Positions 7,635 to 16,526 are shown, counted from the stretch's first letter. The stretch: DNA of 30,218 nt from an uncultured Acetatifactor sp. (GCA_910577665.1 CAJTOJ010000037.1:1-30218), one strand, 5' to 3'. The notes: generated from the sequence alone by a model not told the origin. Translations and numbers: made by a program.

Positions 7635-8546
7635 ATGGAATATGTATTACAGACGCAGCAGCTTACCAAGGCCTACGGCAGGATGAAGGCTGTGGACAAA
7701 GTGAGTATGAATGTGCGGAAGGGGGATATCTACGGTTTTATTGGGAGAAACGGTGCCGGGAAGACTACCTTCATGCGGCTGGTGGCAGGACTGGCGGCCC
7801 CTGATTCCGGTCATCTGCAGCTGTTTGGGGAAAGCGGTTTAGACCAGGCAGGGATAAGGCGGCGCATTGGCACCTTGATTGAGAACCCTGGGCTGTACCA
7901 GGGCATGACGGCCAGGGATAACCTGGAGGTCCTGCGGCTGCAGTACGGGATCCCGGACAGGGAACTGCCGGACAGGATGCTGGCCCAGGTGGGACTGGAG
8001 GACACGGGGAAGAAAAAAGTACGGAAATTCTCCATGGGAATGAAGCAACGCCTGGGAATCGCCATAGCTCTTCTGCACGGTCCGGATTTCCTGATCCTGG
8101 ACGAACCCATCAACGGCCTGGATCCGGCGGGGATTCGGGAGGTGCGGGAACTGTTGGTGAAACTGAACCGGGAGAAGGGGATCACGATCCTGGTATCCAG
8201 CCATATTCTGGGAGAACTGGAGAAGGTCGCCACCTGCTACGGGATCATCCGGGACGGGAAGCTGGTGGAGGAACTTGATGCGGGGGAGCTGGCAAGGAAA
8301 AACCGTAGGTGCCATAAGCTGGTGACGCAGGATGTGGAAGTGGCAGTGAGGATCCTGGAGGACCAGCTTCATATCCAGGATTACGATGTGCCACGGCCGG
8401 GAGTGCTCCGCGTCTTCGAATATCTGGAGGACACAGCCCGGGTCAACCGTGTGTTGGCAGCAGGTGGTGTGGCCATACAGGAAAGCTTCTTAACCGGGGT
8501 AGACCTGGAGGCATATTTCATGGAGCGCATGGGTGGACAGGAATAA
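7635..8546 (+). CDS. ABC transporter ATP-binding protein, BcrA/lantibiotic-resistance-like
   Basis: The 303-residue ATPase has Walker A GRNGAGKTT at residues 37-45, a signature with SMGMKQ at 132-137 (the usual form in this group) and Walker B LILDEP at 153-158, with GLDP after it. About 90 residues of accessory C-terminal domain follow, ending DLEAYFMERMG. It pairs with the permease encoded immediately downstream and should export or expel a small molecule or peptide from the membrane. The 171-bp gap from the regulator gene suggests a promoter of its own; a small inverted repeat ACAGG-TAT-CCTGT at 7572-7584 is a possible operator. Confidence 0.93.
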   Translation: MEYVLQTQQLTKAYGRMKAVDKVSMNVRKGDIYGFIGRNGAGKTTFMRLVAGLAAPDSGHLQLFGESGLDQAGIRRRIGTLIENPGLYQGMTARDNLEVLRLQYGIPDRELPDRMLAQVGLEDTGKKKVRKFSMGMKQRLGIAIALLHGPDFLILDEPINGLDPAGIREVRELLVKLNREKGITILVSSHILGELEKVATCYGIIRDGKLVEELDAGELARKNRRCHKLVTQDVEVAVRILEDQLHIQDYDVPRPGVLRVFEYLEDTARVNRVLAAGGVAIQESFLTGVDLEAYFMERMGGQE

Positions 8547-8571
8547 ATTTGAAAGGAAACGAGGGAACGAA

Positions 8572-9408
8572 GTGTATAATTTATTACGTGGGGAATTTTT
8601 CAAATTAAAGAGGAACAAGAGCTTTAGGTGGTGCGGATTTGCCACTGTGGTGATGATCGTCATGATCTTTGCCACCCTGGAACTGGTAGGACAGATCATG
8701 CAGGGAACAGTGGAAAACGGCACGGGGGGTGTCACGGTGACTGTCATGGGGAATCCTGTGCAGGAGGGTGAAAAACTGCCGCTGGAGGAGATGGGGCTGC
8801 CAGGGATTATACAACAGTTGTTTGCCGGTGAGTATATGATGATTGTTCTGGCGGTGTTCGTGGGGATCTTCGTGGCAGGAGAATATAGCAGCGGCACCTT
8901 GAAGAACATTATCGGGAAAGGATATTCCCGGACGAAGGTGTATCTGTCCAGATTCCTTGTAGCTGCGGCGGCCATGGTGGCATTGATCCTGTTTGGCGTA
9001 GCAGTCTGCCTGGCCTGCGGCCTGGTCTTCCTGGGGACAGGGGCATTTAAGGGTTCGTTCTGGGGTGATTTTGCAGTCTATATCGGATTGCAGCTGGTGA
9101 TGAACATTGCCCTTGTGGCTGTGTTTATGTTGATAGATGAGGTGATCCGGAATATGGCTGGGAGCATCTCCGGGGGACTGGCCATTGCCATCTTTGCCAC
9201 TCTGGTGGTAAATGGGCTGGATCTGCTCCTGGTGCGGCTAGGAGTTCCAGTGCAGCTGACAGATTACTGTATCCTGGATCTGAGCCTGGGATGCCCCACA
9301 GAGGGTCTTGGAGCAGGAGCGATAGGCAGTATCCTTCTGATATCCCTGCTGTGGCTGGCGGCCGCACTGGGGGTTGGAATATGGCATTTCAGACAGACGG
9401 ATCTGTGA
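8572..9408 (+). CDS. ABC-2 type transporter permease
   Basis: The integral membrane protein has about six hydrophobic segments and partners the ATPase just upstream. The N-terminus NLLRGEFFKLKRNKSFRW is the typical amphipathic start of this permease family, followed by a TM, an outer loop, and FVGIFVAGEYSSGTLKNIIGKGYSR, a hallmark cytoplasmic loop. Two GTG codons are possible. I choose 8572 because GAGGG lies six bases before it and the protein then begins as in the family; the GTG at 8533 would overlap the ATPase gene by 14 nt. With one permease this resembles the BcrAB or short LanFEG type rather than the large BceB type. Confidence 0.88.
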   Translation: MYNLLRGEFFKLKRNKSFRWCGFATVVMIVMIFATLELVGQIMQGTVENGTGGVTVTVMGNPVQEGEKLPLEEMGLPGIIQQLFAGEYMMIVLAVFVGIFVAGEYSSGTLKNIIGKGYSRTKVYLSRFLVAAAAMVALILFGVAVCLACGLVFLGTGAFKGSFWGDFAVYIGLQLVMNIALVAVFMLIDEVIRNMAGSISGGLAIAIFATLVVNGLDLLLVRLGVPVQLTDYCILDLSLGCPTEGLGAGAIGSILLISLLWLAAALGVGIWHFRQTDL

Positions 9409-9522
9409 GGCCGGACATGGGGTATAGGACGAAGCCGGGGGAAAGACTTTCCACACAGGTATGGTACAACCTGTGGCAGACTGGGGGCCCGGAAGGGCAG
9501 CACTTTTCCTAGGGAGGAAAGA

Positions 9523-9541
9523 CCTGCCTGTAGCAGGCAGG
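9523..9541. other. Compact hairpin upstream of the kinase gene
   Basis: CCTGCCTG-TAG-CAGGCAGG is a perfect 8-bp stem with a 3-nt loop in the 194-bp gap between permease and kinase. No T-tract follows, so it is not an obvious terminator. It might set relative expression within the cassette. Confidence 0.35.
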
Positions 9542-9602
9542 ATCAAGAGCCGGGACTGCCAGACGGGCCGGCAGCGTGCCTGGGGCAGGACGGAGGAGGA
9601 TT

Positions 9603-10526
9603 ATGGAGTGGATATGGGGCACAGGTCTGATTGTGTTACTTGTGGGGGCGGGCATATTGTCCGCCCGCCTTTCGTGTTATAAAAAGCAGGTGGGACATAT
9701 GCGCAGGGAGTTAGGGGAACTGGAGCGGGCGGGAGACACCAACCGCCTGCTGTCTTCGGCCCTTCCTGTGGGAGAGACCGGGGAGGTCATTGCAGCCATG
9801 AACCGCCTCCTGGAGGGACAGAGATGTATCAGGGAGCGCCTGGAACGGGAGAACAAAAGCTACCGGGAGAGTATCACCAGTATCTCCCATGACATCCGGA
9901 CGCCCCTGACCTCTGCCAAAGGGTATGTGCAGATGCTGGGGGAGGAGGGCCTGGGGGAGGAGAAGCGGAAGGTCTACCGGGAGATTGTGGAACGGCGTCT
10001 CACAGACTTGTCGGAGATGCTGGACCAGCTGTTTTTATATGCCCGCCTGGAGGCCGGGGAGGAGGAATTCGCCTGGGAGACCCTGCATGCAGGGAACCTG
10101 TTCGCGGATACCATCTCCCTGTTCTATGAGGAGTTTGCAGGGCAGGGCCAGGCCCCCCGGGTGCAGATAGCCCCCGGGGCCGCTTATATCCGGGCAGACA
10201 GGCGGGCCTTTGTGAGGATCCTGGAGAACCTGGTGAAAAATGCCCTGGTTCATGGAACAGGTGGATATGGGTTTATACTGGCACAGGAAGGAGAAAGGGT
10301 ACGGATTACGGTGGAAAATGGCACGGACAGCATCAAGGAAGAAGACCTGTCGCAGATATTTGACCGTTTTTACACAACAGACACCTCCAGGAGCCGCAGG
10401 GCCACAGGGCTTGGGCTTGCCATTGTGAAAGAGCTTACAGGGCAGATGGGGGGAGAGGTGACGGCTACACTGATCCAGGGAATTTTCCGGATAGAGGTAT
10501 CTTTTCCCTGTTTGCAAAAACCTTAA
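9603..10526 (+). CDS. Sensor histidine kinase with one membrane segment
   Basis: The 307-residue kinase has a single N-terminal TM (about residues 3-23) and no extracellular sensor loop, as in kinases that sense through an ABC partner. The H-box is SHDIRTPLT with His96. Next come the N-box ENLVKNALVHG, the F-box IFDRFYTTD and the G2 box GLGLAIV; the G1 box is degenerate (NGTDSI). GGAGGAGG precedes the ATG at 9603, favoured over a GTG at 9576. Context pairs it with the OmpR regulator at 6666. The 3' end of this gene contains the promoter for the next operon. Confidence 0.92.
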   Translation: MEWIWGTGLIVLLVGAGILSARLSCYKKQVGHMRRELGELERAGDTNRLLSSALPVGETGEVIAAMNRLLEGQRCIRERLERENKSYRESITSISHDIRTPLTSAKGYVQMLGEEGLGEEKRKVYREIVERRLTDLSEMLDQLFLYARLEAGEEEFAWETLHAGNLFADTISLFYEEFAGQGQAPRVQIAPGAAYIRADRRAFVRILENLVKNALVHGTGGYGFILAQEGERVRITVENGTDSIKEEDLSQIFDRFYTTDTSRSRRATGLGLAIVKELTGQMGGEVTATLIQGIFRIEVSFPCLQKP

Positions 10527-10539
10527 AATCGTGTATACT
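10512..10539 (+). promoter_or_regulatory. Promoter of the LytTR/ABC operon
   Basis: TTGCAA, a 16-nt spacer and TATACT overlap the last codons of the kinase gene, about 100 nt before the LytTR regulator start. Confidence 0.55.
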
Positions 10540-10636
10540 GAATCTGGCATGTGGGGAAGCGGTGAATGCGGGAGAAGCTGCTGCCTGTGACGGTATTGTG
10601 ACAGGGAATGTTTAGCCTGGGACAGGGAGGGTGACA

Positions 10637-11344
10637 ATGAAGATTGCGGTCTGTGACGATGAGCCGGTATACCGGCAGGTTCTGACAGAGAGGATTCTGC
10701 GGGAGGGGATCGCCGGGGGATATGAGACCAGCATCACGGAATATGCGGACGGCAATGCCCTTCTTGCGGCTGTGGACAGGGACGGGGGAGCGGATGTGTA
10801 TTTCCTGGACATAGAGACAGACGCAGGCCCGGATGACGGGATCCGGACAGCCAGGGAACTCCGCAGGCGTAGGGATAGGGGACTGATCGTGTATGTGACA
10901 GGTTTCATGGAATACATGCAGACGGGCTATGAAGTCAAGGCGTTCCGCTATCTGCTGAAGAACCAGATTGACCGGGATCTGGGGCAGGTGCTCTTGGATA
11001 TCCGGAGGGAACTGACAGAGGAAGATTGCTTTTCCTTCCAGAGGAATAAGGAGACGGTGTGTGTGAAGCTGCGGGACATTCTCTATCTGGAGAGTGACAG
11101 ACGCCTGGTACACATCAAGTGCCGCCAGGGACAGGAGAGCTTCTATGGCAGCCTGGACAAGGTGGAGGAAGAACTGGCAGAAAAAGGCTTCCTGCGCTGT
11201 CACAAGAGTTATCTGGTGAACAGGGACAGGGTGAAATCTTTTTCGGGGGAACAGGTGGTACTGGAGGAGGGAACGGTGCTGCCGGTAAGCCGCGCCTATT
11301 GCAAAAAGGTGAAGAGGGAACTTACCCTGTATTTCTCCCGCTGA
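10637..11344 (+). CDS. LytTR-family response regulator (AgrA-like)
   Basis: The 235-residue product has an N-terminal receiver with Asp7/Asp8, phospho-acceptor Asp58 in YFLDIE, Thr88 and a lysine in YLLKNQ near 108. A LytTR DNA-binding domain runs from about 132, with ILYLESDRRLVHIKC, FLRCHKSYLVN and LPVSRAY. It should be phosphorylated by the GHKL kinase encoded next and activate promoters carrying paired direct repeats. GGGAGG lies six bases before the ATG. It heads the promoter-to-terminator unit 10512-16526. Confidence 0.94.
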   Translation: MKIAVCDDEPVYRQVLTERILREGIAGGYETSITEYADGNALLAAVDRDGGADVYFLDIETDAGPDDGIRTARELRRRRDRGLIVYVTGFMEYMQTGYEVKAFRYLLKNQIDRDLGQVLLDIRRELTEEDCFSFQRNKETVCVKLRDILYLESDRRLVHIKCRQGQESFYGSLDKVEEELAEKGFLRCHKSYLVNRDRVKSFSGEQVVLEEGTVLPVSRAYCKKVKRELTLYFSR

Positions 11345-11384
11345 TCGGGACAGTGAACAGTAACACAGAGGGGACTATCATTTT

Positions 11385-12788
11385 ATGGAAGTATTTTGCA
11401 TGAACCTGGGGATCACGATGGTCTATGCAGGAGTCTGTATATGGTGTATGAGGTGGCAGGGCAGGGCCAGGAGAATCACAGGAGTGTCCTGTTTTTTTAT
11501 GATAGGATGTTTTCTGGACAGACTGTGCAGCCTGGTCATGGAAGGGATCGTGCATGGGAATAGCTGGGGGCAGATGCGGTTTGCAGGGCTGGTGCTGTCC
11601 AAAAGTATGGCAGGAATCCTGCTGTTTGTAGCCTGCTGTATGGGAAGGAAGTCTGATAAGGACCAGGAAGAGACGGACGATGCCAGTGGGAATCGTTTTG
11701 AGGAGGACAGTGCTGGAACGGATCCTGCATATAGAAGAGGCACAGACAGGGACAGTGGGGAACAAAATGGCAGGGGCAGGGATTCTACAGGCAAAGGTCA
11801 TATGCATAGAAGCGGCACGGACAGGGAAAAGAGAAAGGGTAAGGCCTATGGGCGTAGGCGCATGACCTATATGGAGAAACTGACAGTGTCGGGATCCGTT
11901 TTCTTCTGGTGTGTGCTGATGGCATCGGGGGCAGCTCTGGGCAGGGGGCCTGGGATCGGACAGAGTGCCAGTCCCAGGCAAGGGAAGATCCTGGCAGCGG
12001 ATTTTGCCTGGACGGGACTGCTCTTTGCCGTATTGCTGGCCTTCTATCTGTCTGTCTATTGTCATGTCCGCCTGGAGCGTGACAGGCAGGCGGCCAGGAA
12101 CAGACAGCAGGAGCGTAGGCAGACAGAAGCCTATCTCTATACCATCGAAAGCCATTACCAGAGAACCAGGGAGCTGTGGCATGACTTGAGGAACCATATC
12201 AGCCTGCTGGATCTGCTTCTCCAGGAGGAGAAGTACGGACAGATGCGGGATTACCTCAAGGTCTTCGGGGAGGAAGTGGACAGGATCGCATTGCCGGCAA
12301 AAAGCGGGAACTTGATTGTGGATGCGGTGCTGGCAGACAAGGTGGCCAGGGCAAAACGGGAAAAAATGGATGTGAAAGTGGAATTGTGCGACCTCACAAG
12401 ATTATATTTAAGGCCGGATGAGATCTGTAGCCTGTTTGGAAACCTGCTGGACAATGCCATGGAGGCATGCAGACAGGTGGAGGGGGAGAGGAAGATCACT
12501 GTCACTTGCCGGACGCGGGGGGAGGAGACTTATCTGTCTGTGCGCAATACCATGGCAGAGGAGAAATCCGGGCAGGGAAAGCTGCTGGTGAGCCGGAAAA
12601 AGGACAGGGAGAATGTGGTGGGACATGGGCTTGGGCTGCGCAGCGTGGAACGTGTGGTGAACCGTTATGCAGGAGAACTGGTGACGGATGCCAGGGGAGG
12701 GATCTTCACGGTGGCGGTGCGTCTGCCCGGGGAAGCGCCTATATCTTGCAGGGAAAGTGACAGACAAGCCATGTCCTGTCAAAAATGA
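11385..12788 (+). CDS. GHKL sensor histidine kinase (AgrC-like) with a large hydrophilic loop
   Basis: The N-terminal half has about five hydrophobic segments (near residues 8-22, 33-52, 65-86, 166-186 and 203-228). The kinase core begins about residue 248, with the H-box LWHDLRNH (His266), the N-box LLDNAMEA near 354-361 and the glycine box GHGLGLRSVERVV. This is the arrangement of peptide-pheromone receptors such as AgrC. Unusually, residues about 88-162 between TM3 and TM4 form a long charged, low-complexity loop. The start could be the ATG at 11385 or the one at 11400. The gene lies 40 bp after the regulator and 17 bp before a small ORF with a strong ribosome binding site. Confidence 0.9.
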   Translation: MEVFCMNLGITMVYAGVCIWCMRWQGRARRITGVSCFFMIGCFLDRLCSLVMEGIVHGNSWGQMRFAGLVLSKSMAGILLFVACCMGRKSDKDQEETDDASGNRFEEDSAGTDPAYRRGTDRDSGEQNGRGRDSTGKGHMHRSGTDREKRKGKAYGRRRMTYMEKLTVSGSVFFWCVLMASGAALGRGPGIGQSASPRQGKILAADFAWTGLLFAVLLAFYLSVYCHVRLERDRQAARNRQQERRQTEAYLYTIESHYQRTRELWHDLRNHISLLDLLLQEEKYGQMRDYLKVFGEEVDRIALPAKSGNLIVDAVLADKVARAKREKMDVKVELCDLTRLYLRPDEICSLFGNLLDNAMEACRQVEGERKITVTCRTRGEETYLSVRNTMAEEKSGQGKLLVSRKKDRENVVGHGLGLRSVERVVNRYAGELVTDARGGIFTVAVRLPGEAPISCRESDRQAMSCQK

Positions 12789-12805
12789 CAAGGAGAGGGT
12801 CAATT

Positions 12806-12940
12806 ATGACAGGATGTCCCCAGGCGGGGTATCCTGTGGTAATCTGGAAAAGGCTGGGACGGGTGCCGGAAGACAGGGAATGCCGGAAAAAGGGTATGTC
12901 CTGTTTTCCCGGTGCTGCCAGCCGGGAAGGAGTGCAGTGA
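12806..12940 (+). CDS. Small ORF (44 codons), candidate peptide coupled to the ABC exporter
   Basis: This short ORF fills the gap between the kinase and the first ABC gene. It has a strong ribosome binding site (AGGAGAGGG at 12791-12799) and an ATG, and its TGA stop is immediately followed by the exporter ATG at 12941. The predicted peptide begins MTGCPQAGYPVVIWKRLGRV and has Cys at 4, 26 and 33, a net positive charge and no signal peptide. There is no double-glycine leader or AgrD-like motif. Position between a pheromone-receptor-like kinase and an exporter suggests a peptide signal or substrate. It could equally be a translational-coupling leader with no functional product. Confidence 0.45.
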   Translation: MTGCPQAGYPVVIWKRLGRVPEDRECRKKGMSCFPGAASREGVQ

Positions 12941-14722
12941 ATGAAAGTAATCAGAAATTGTACCTATGCCATTCGGACAGTCTTTCACTATGCGCCCTGG
13001 AATGTGGTGCTGTACACCATCGGCTATTTTGTGCCTGCGTTTTTCACGGGGTTACAGATGCTGCTGGTACAGCAGATCGTGGATAGTGGAGTAGCCCTGG
13101 TCCAGGGGGAGGGAGAACTTCGCCCTGTGGTCTGGTGGAGCGGGCTGCTGGTGGTCATGCTGACCTTGTGGGTGTCCCTGCAGAAACTGGCACAGTATGA
13201 GACCCTGGCCATCCGAACGCGGCTGACCAGGCGCATGGCACCGGATATTGCAGACAAACTCATCGGGCTGGAATATGCCAGCTTTGAGGAGAAGGGTGTT
13301 CAGGAAGTGTTCCAGAGGATGTCCAATGAACCCCAGCAGATGGTGGCAGATTGTTTTAACAGGGCCATGATCAATATCCAGGGAACCATGTCCCTGCTCT
13401 TTAGTATGGCAGTGTTCTTCTCTATCTCCCTGTGGGTTGGGGTGGGTGTGCTGCTGATCGGGATCCCTACCACCATACTGGGGTTTTTCTCCGCGGGCAA
13501 AAGACGGCTGATTTCCAGGCAGTCGGCGGATGCCAGGCGGCGGATGGCAGACTTGAAGGGACTGCTGTCCAACAAGCATGCCATGTATGAGATGAAGCTG
13601 TTCTCTTCAGAGGAATTGTTTACCAGGAAATGGAATCAGAGCAGTGCCGAACTGGCAGATATTACCATGCGGGAGGGGCGCAGGGCCCTGGCCATGGATG
13701 TGGCCAGTAACCTGCTCCAGATCCTGTACATTATCTTCATCATCTTCACAGTGTCCTACAGCTTCTTCCAGGGGAGTGTTACGCTGGGACAGTTTACGGC
13801 CGCCATCAGCGGGGCCAATTCCATTGGAACAAAGCTGTACTATGCGGCCTGGCATCTCTCCATGATGCTGCGGTGTGCCCTGGAGATGGATTTCTATATG
13901 GAATTCCTCCAGCTGGAACCGCGCAGGGATCTGGGGGAAGTGGAGAATCTGGAGCATTATGACATTGCTTTCGAGAATGTGAACTTCCGTTATCCCGGTA
14001 CAGAGCATCAGATCCTGCGGAATGTGACATTCTACGTCAAGGAAGGGGAGCGGATTGCTTTTGTGGGAGAAAACGGTGCGGGAAAATCTACAATCATCAA
14101 GCTGCTCTGTGGGCTCTACGAACCTACGGCGGGCCGGGTGACAATAGGGGGGGTCCCTGTGCGTTCCCTGTCCGAGGAATTCCGGCAGAAGGTGCTATCG
14201 GTGGTATTCCAGGATTATCAGGGATACCAGATGAGCCTGCGGGAGAACATTGCCTTCGGCAGTATGGGGAAACTGGACCAGGACCAGAAACTGGCACATG
14301 CCCTGGAACTGGCTGGCGGAAGTGGGCTGCTGGCACATAGACAGGGGATTGACAGGAATCTGGGGAAACTGGTCGAAGACGGGGAGGATCTGTCCAAGGG
14401 ACAGTGGCAGCGGGTGGCCATGGCCAGGGCTTTTGTGTCCGATGCCCGGTATGTGATTCTGGATGAGCCTACAGCAGCCCTGGATCCTATTGCAGAGAGT
14501 CAGATGTATGAGAATTTTGCGAAAATCTTCCAGGAGCGGGGAACTGTCATGATCTCCCACAGACTGGCTTCTGCCAGGATGGCGGACCGGATCCTGGTGC
14601 TGGACGGCGGCAGGATCGTACAGGCCGGGAACCATGAGGAACTGATGGGGAAGGACGGGCTGTACCGGCAGATGTATGTGGCGCAGAGTTCCTGGTACCA
14701 GGGAGCCGTGAATTTGGTATAG
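12941..14722 (+). CDS. ABC exporter half-transporter, permease-ATPase fusion (first of pair)
   Basis: The 593-residue exporter has a membrane domain with about six TM segments over residues 18-315 and an ATPase domain from about 340. Walker A is GENGAGKST at 376-384, Walker B VILDEP at 505-510 and the H-loop SHRL is near 540. The signature reads LSKGQ (484-488) rather than LSGGQ. There is no peptidase C39 domain, so it would not process a double-glycine leader. AAGGAG lies in the last codons of the small ORF, 8 nt before the ATG. With the next gene it should form a heterodimeric exporter in the cytoplasmic membrane. Substrate unknown. Confidence 0.92.
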   Translation: MKVIRNCTYAIRTVFHYAPWNVVLYTIGYFVPAFFTGLQMLLVQQIVDSGVALVQGEGELRPVVWWSGLLVVMLTLWVSLQKLAQYETLAIRTRLTRRMAPDIADKLIGLEYASFEEKGVQEVFQRMSNEPQQMVADCFNRAMINIQGTMSLLFSMAVFFSISLWVGVGVLLIGIPTTILGFFSAGKRRLISRQSADARRRMADLKGLLSNKHAMYEMKLFSSEELFTRKWNQSSAELADITMREGRRALAMDVASNLLQILYIIFIIFTVSYSFFQGSVTLGQFTAAISGANSIGTKLYYAAWHLSMMLRCALEMDFYMEFLQLEPRRDLGEVENLEHYDIAFENVNFRYPGTEHQILRNVTFYVKEGERIAFVGENGAGKSTIIKLLCGLYEPTAGRVTIGGVPVRSLSEEFRQKVLSVVFQDYQGYQMSLRENIAFGSMGKLDQDQKLAHALELAGGSGLLAHRQGIDRNLGKLVEDGEDLSKGQWQRVAMARAFVSDARYVILDEPTAALDPIAESQMYENFAKIFQERGTVMISHRLASARMADRILVLDGGRIVQAGNHEELMGKDGLYRQMYVAQSSWYQGAVNLV

Positions 14723-14732
14723 GGGGAATCCT

Positions 14733-16490
14733 ATGGAAAAAAAGAAGAATGCTAATTATATGAAACTAGTGTGCCAGGACTGTTTCCAGGCATTCCCGGC
14801 CATGATGGTATTGCTGGTGCTGCTGGAAGTCCTGGATGTGATATTTGTGGTATTACAGCCTGCGGTGCTGGCAGGGGTGATAGAGGGGGCCACCCAGGGA
14901 GCCGGAAGATATCTGATTCCGGGAATTGTACTGTTCGGCAGCCTGTTATTGGCAGCACCCTTGATGAATTCTGTTTACCGGTGGGCAGACCTGGTGCTGG
15001 AGGTAAAGTCAGAACAGTATTTTGGCAGGAAGATGTTTACCTTTTCCAAAGGGATCCGGCTGGAGGCCCTGGAGGACACGGCAGTGCTGGACCGGTTCAA
15101 GAAGGCAGAGCGGGCCATGCAGCAGAATACCATGGTGGGGCTGTTCCGGAATGTGCTGAATGTGCTGGGGCGGGTGGTAACTTGTGTGGGAATCATGGCG
15201 GTGGTCGGTGCCTACTCCATATGGCTTCCGGCGATCGCCCTGGCTGGTGCCGTCCCCAGCCTGCTGGTACAGATTTACAGGGTGAGGATAATGGTGAAGG
15301 TAAGGCGCAGACAGAGTACAGCCAGGCGCAGGGTGCAGTATCTGTGGGAGTTATTTACCAGGAAAGAGGCAGTGAAGGAAATGCGTACCATGGGTTTTGC
15401 TGCCTACTTGAAGCAGAAATGGAGCAAAGAGAACGTAGCCCTGGTGAAGGAACTCCAGGAAGTGGAATTGAGAATGCATGGGAAGGGAATGCTCTCAGAC
15501 TGTGTGGTGAACCTGTTCTATGCCTTGAACATTGCAGCGACCCTGTACTTTATGGTAAAAGGGCAGATCTCTGTGGGAGCCTTTGCGGCCTGTCTGATGG
15601 CTTTTGCAAGTTTCCAGGGCAGTCTTCGGAGCCTGGTGGATGTCATCAGTGAGACATTTGACCGCTATCAGTATACGGAGGATTACTATGATTACTTTGC
15701 CATTCCGGTGGAGCAGAACGGAAGCAGACAGTATCTGCCTTTCCGGGAACAGATCCAGGTGGAGGATGTAACATTTGCCTACAAGGGTGCAGACAGGAAT
15801 GCCCTGGATGGGGTAAACTGTTCCATCCAGAAGGGAGAGCATGTGGTGATCGTGGGAGAGAACGGTTCCGGCAAGACCACCCTGTCCCGGCTGCTTACAG
15901 GTGCTTACCTGCCCAGGTCGGGACAGGTAACATATGACGGGCAGGGCACCTCCAAACTGGACAGGAAGAGCCTGTATAAGCATATCTCCGTGGTATCCCA
16001 GGATTTCGTCCACTACCAGTTCTCCCTGCGGGAGAATGTAGGGATCAGTGATATCTCCCGGATCCAGGACGGGGCAGCCATGGAGGCGCTTTTGTCCGAG
16101 GTGGCAGGGCCGGAATTCCTGAAGGATATCGGGAGCCTGGATATGCAGCTTGGACGGGAATTCGGGGGCAGGGAACTGTCCGGGGGAGAGTGGCAGAAGA
16201 TCGCCATTGCCAGGGGGCTGTGGAAGGACAGCGATATCATCATCCTGGACGAACCCACCAGCGCCCTGGATCCCTTGGTGGAGTATGATATCCTGTCCCG
16301 GTTCAAGGAGATGATCCAGGACAAGACATCGGTCATTATCTCCCACCGGGTGGGCATGTGCCGCAGTGCGGACAAGATCATTGTCATGAAGGACGGCCGG
16401 GTGGCAGAGTGCGGGAAGCATGAAGAGCTGCTGGCCCTGGGCGGGGAGTATGCCCGGATCTGGGAGGAACAGGCAAAGTGGTATGCATAG
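14733..16490 (+). CDS. ABC exporter half-transporter, permease-ATPase fusion (second of pair)
   Basis: The 585-residue product has about six TM segments within residues 22-300 and an ATPase domain from about 340. Walker A is GENGSGKTT at 375-383, the signature is an intact LSGGE and Walker B is IIILDEPTSALDP, followed by ISHRVG. It starts 10 bp after the first half-transporter stop, behind a GGGGGAA ribosome binding site, so the two form one heterodimer. An intrinsic terminator follows at once. It shares overall plan but not close sequence with its partner. The export substrate may be the upstream small peptide or another product; the sequence does not settle this. Confidence 0.92.
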   Translation: MEKKKNANYMKLVCQDCFQAFPAMMVLLVLLEVLDVIFVVLQPAVLAGVIEGATQGAGRYLIPGIVLFGSLLLAAPLMNSVYRWADLVLEVKSEQYFGRKMFTFSKGIRLEALEDTAVLDRFKKAERAMQQNTMVGLFRNVLNVLGRVVTCVGIMAVVGAYSIWLPAIALAGAVPSLLVQIYRVRIMVKVRRRQSTARRRVQYLWELFTRKEAVKEMRTMGFAAYLKQKWSKENVALVKELQEVELRMHGKGMLSDCVVNLFYALNIAATLYFMVKGQISVGAFAACLMAFASFQGSLRSLVDVISETFDRYQYTEDYYDYFAIPVEQNGSRQYLPFREQIQVEDVTFAYKGADRNALDGVNCSIQKGEHVVIVGENGSGKTTLSRLLTGAYLPRSGQVTYDGQGTSKLDRKSLYKHISVVSQDFVHYQFSLRENVGISDISRIQDGAAMEALLSEVAGPEFLKDIGSLDMQLGREFGGRELSGGEWQKIAIARGLWKDSDIIILDEPTSALDPLVEYDILSRFKEMIQDKTSVIISHRVGMCRSADKIIVMKDGRVAECGKHEELLALGGEYARIWEEQAKWYA

Positions 16491-16495
16491 GATAG

Positions 16496-16526
16496 ACCGG
16501 GGGCAGTGCTGGGGCCTCCGGTTTTT
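16496..16526 (+). terminator. Intrinsic terminator of the LytTR/ABC operon
   Basis: ACCGGGGGC pairs with GCCTCCGGT (9 bp, one G-U) around a 9-nt loop and runs into TTTTT, starting 5 nt after the second half-transporter stop. Confidence 0.8.

Noticed and set aside
9418..9513. 31-codon ORF between permease and kinase
   Set aside because: It has no ribosome binding site and a composition like random frames; it is left unannotated.
12806..12940. Identification of the small ORF as an AgrD-type cyclic lactone precursor
   Set aside because: There is no AgrB gene, no amphipathic leader and no conserved acidic C-terminal recognition motif after the Cys; only the position is suggestive.
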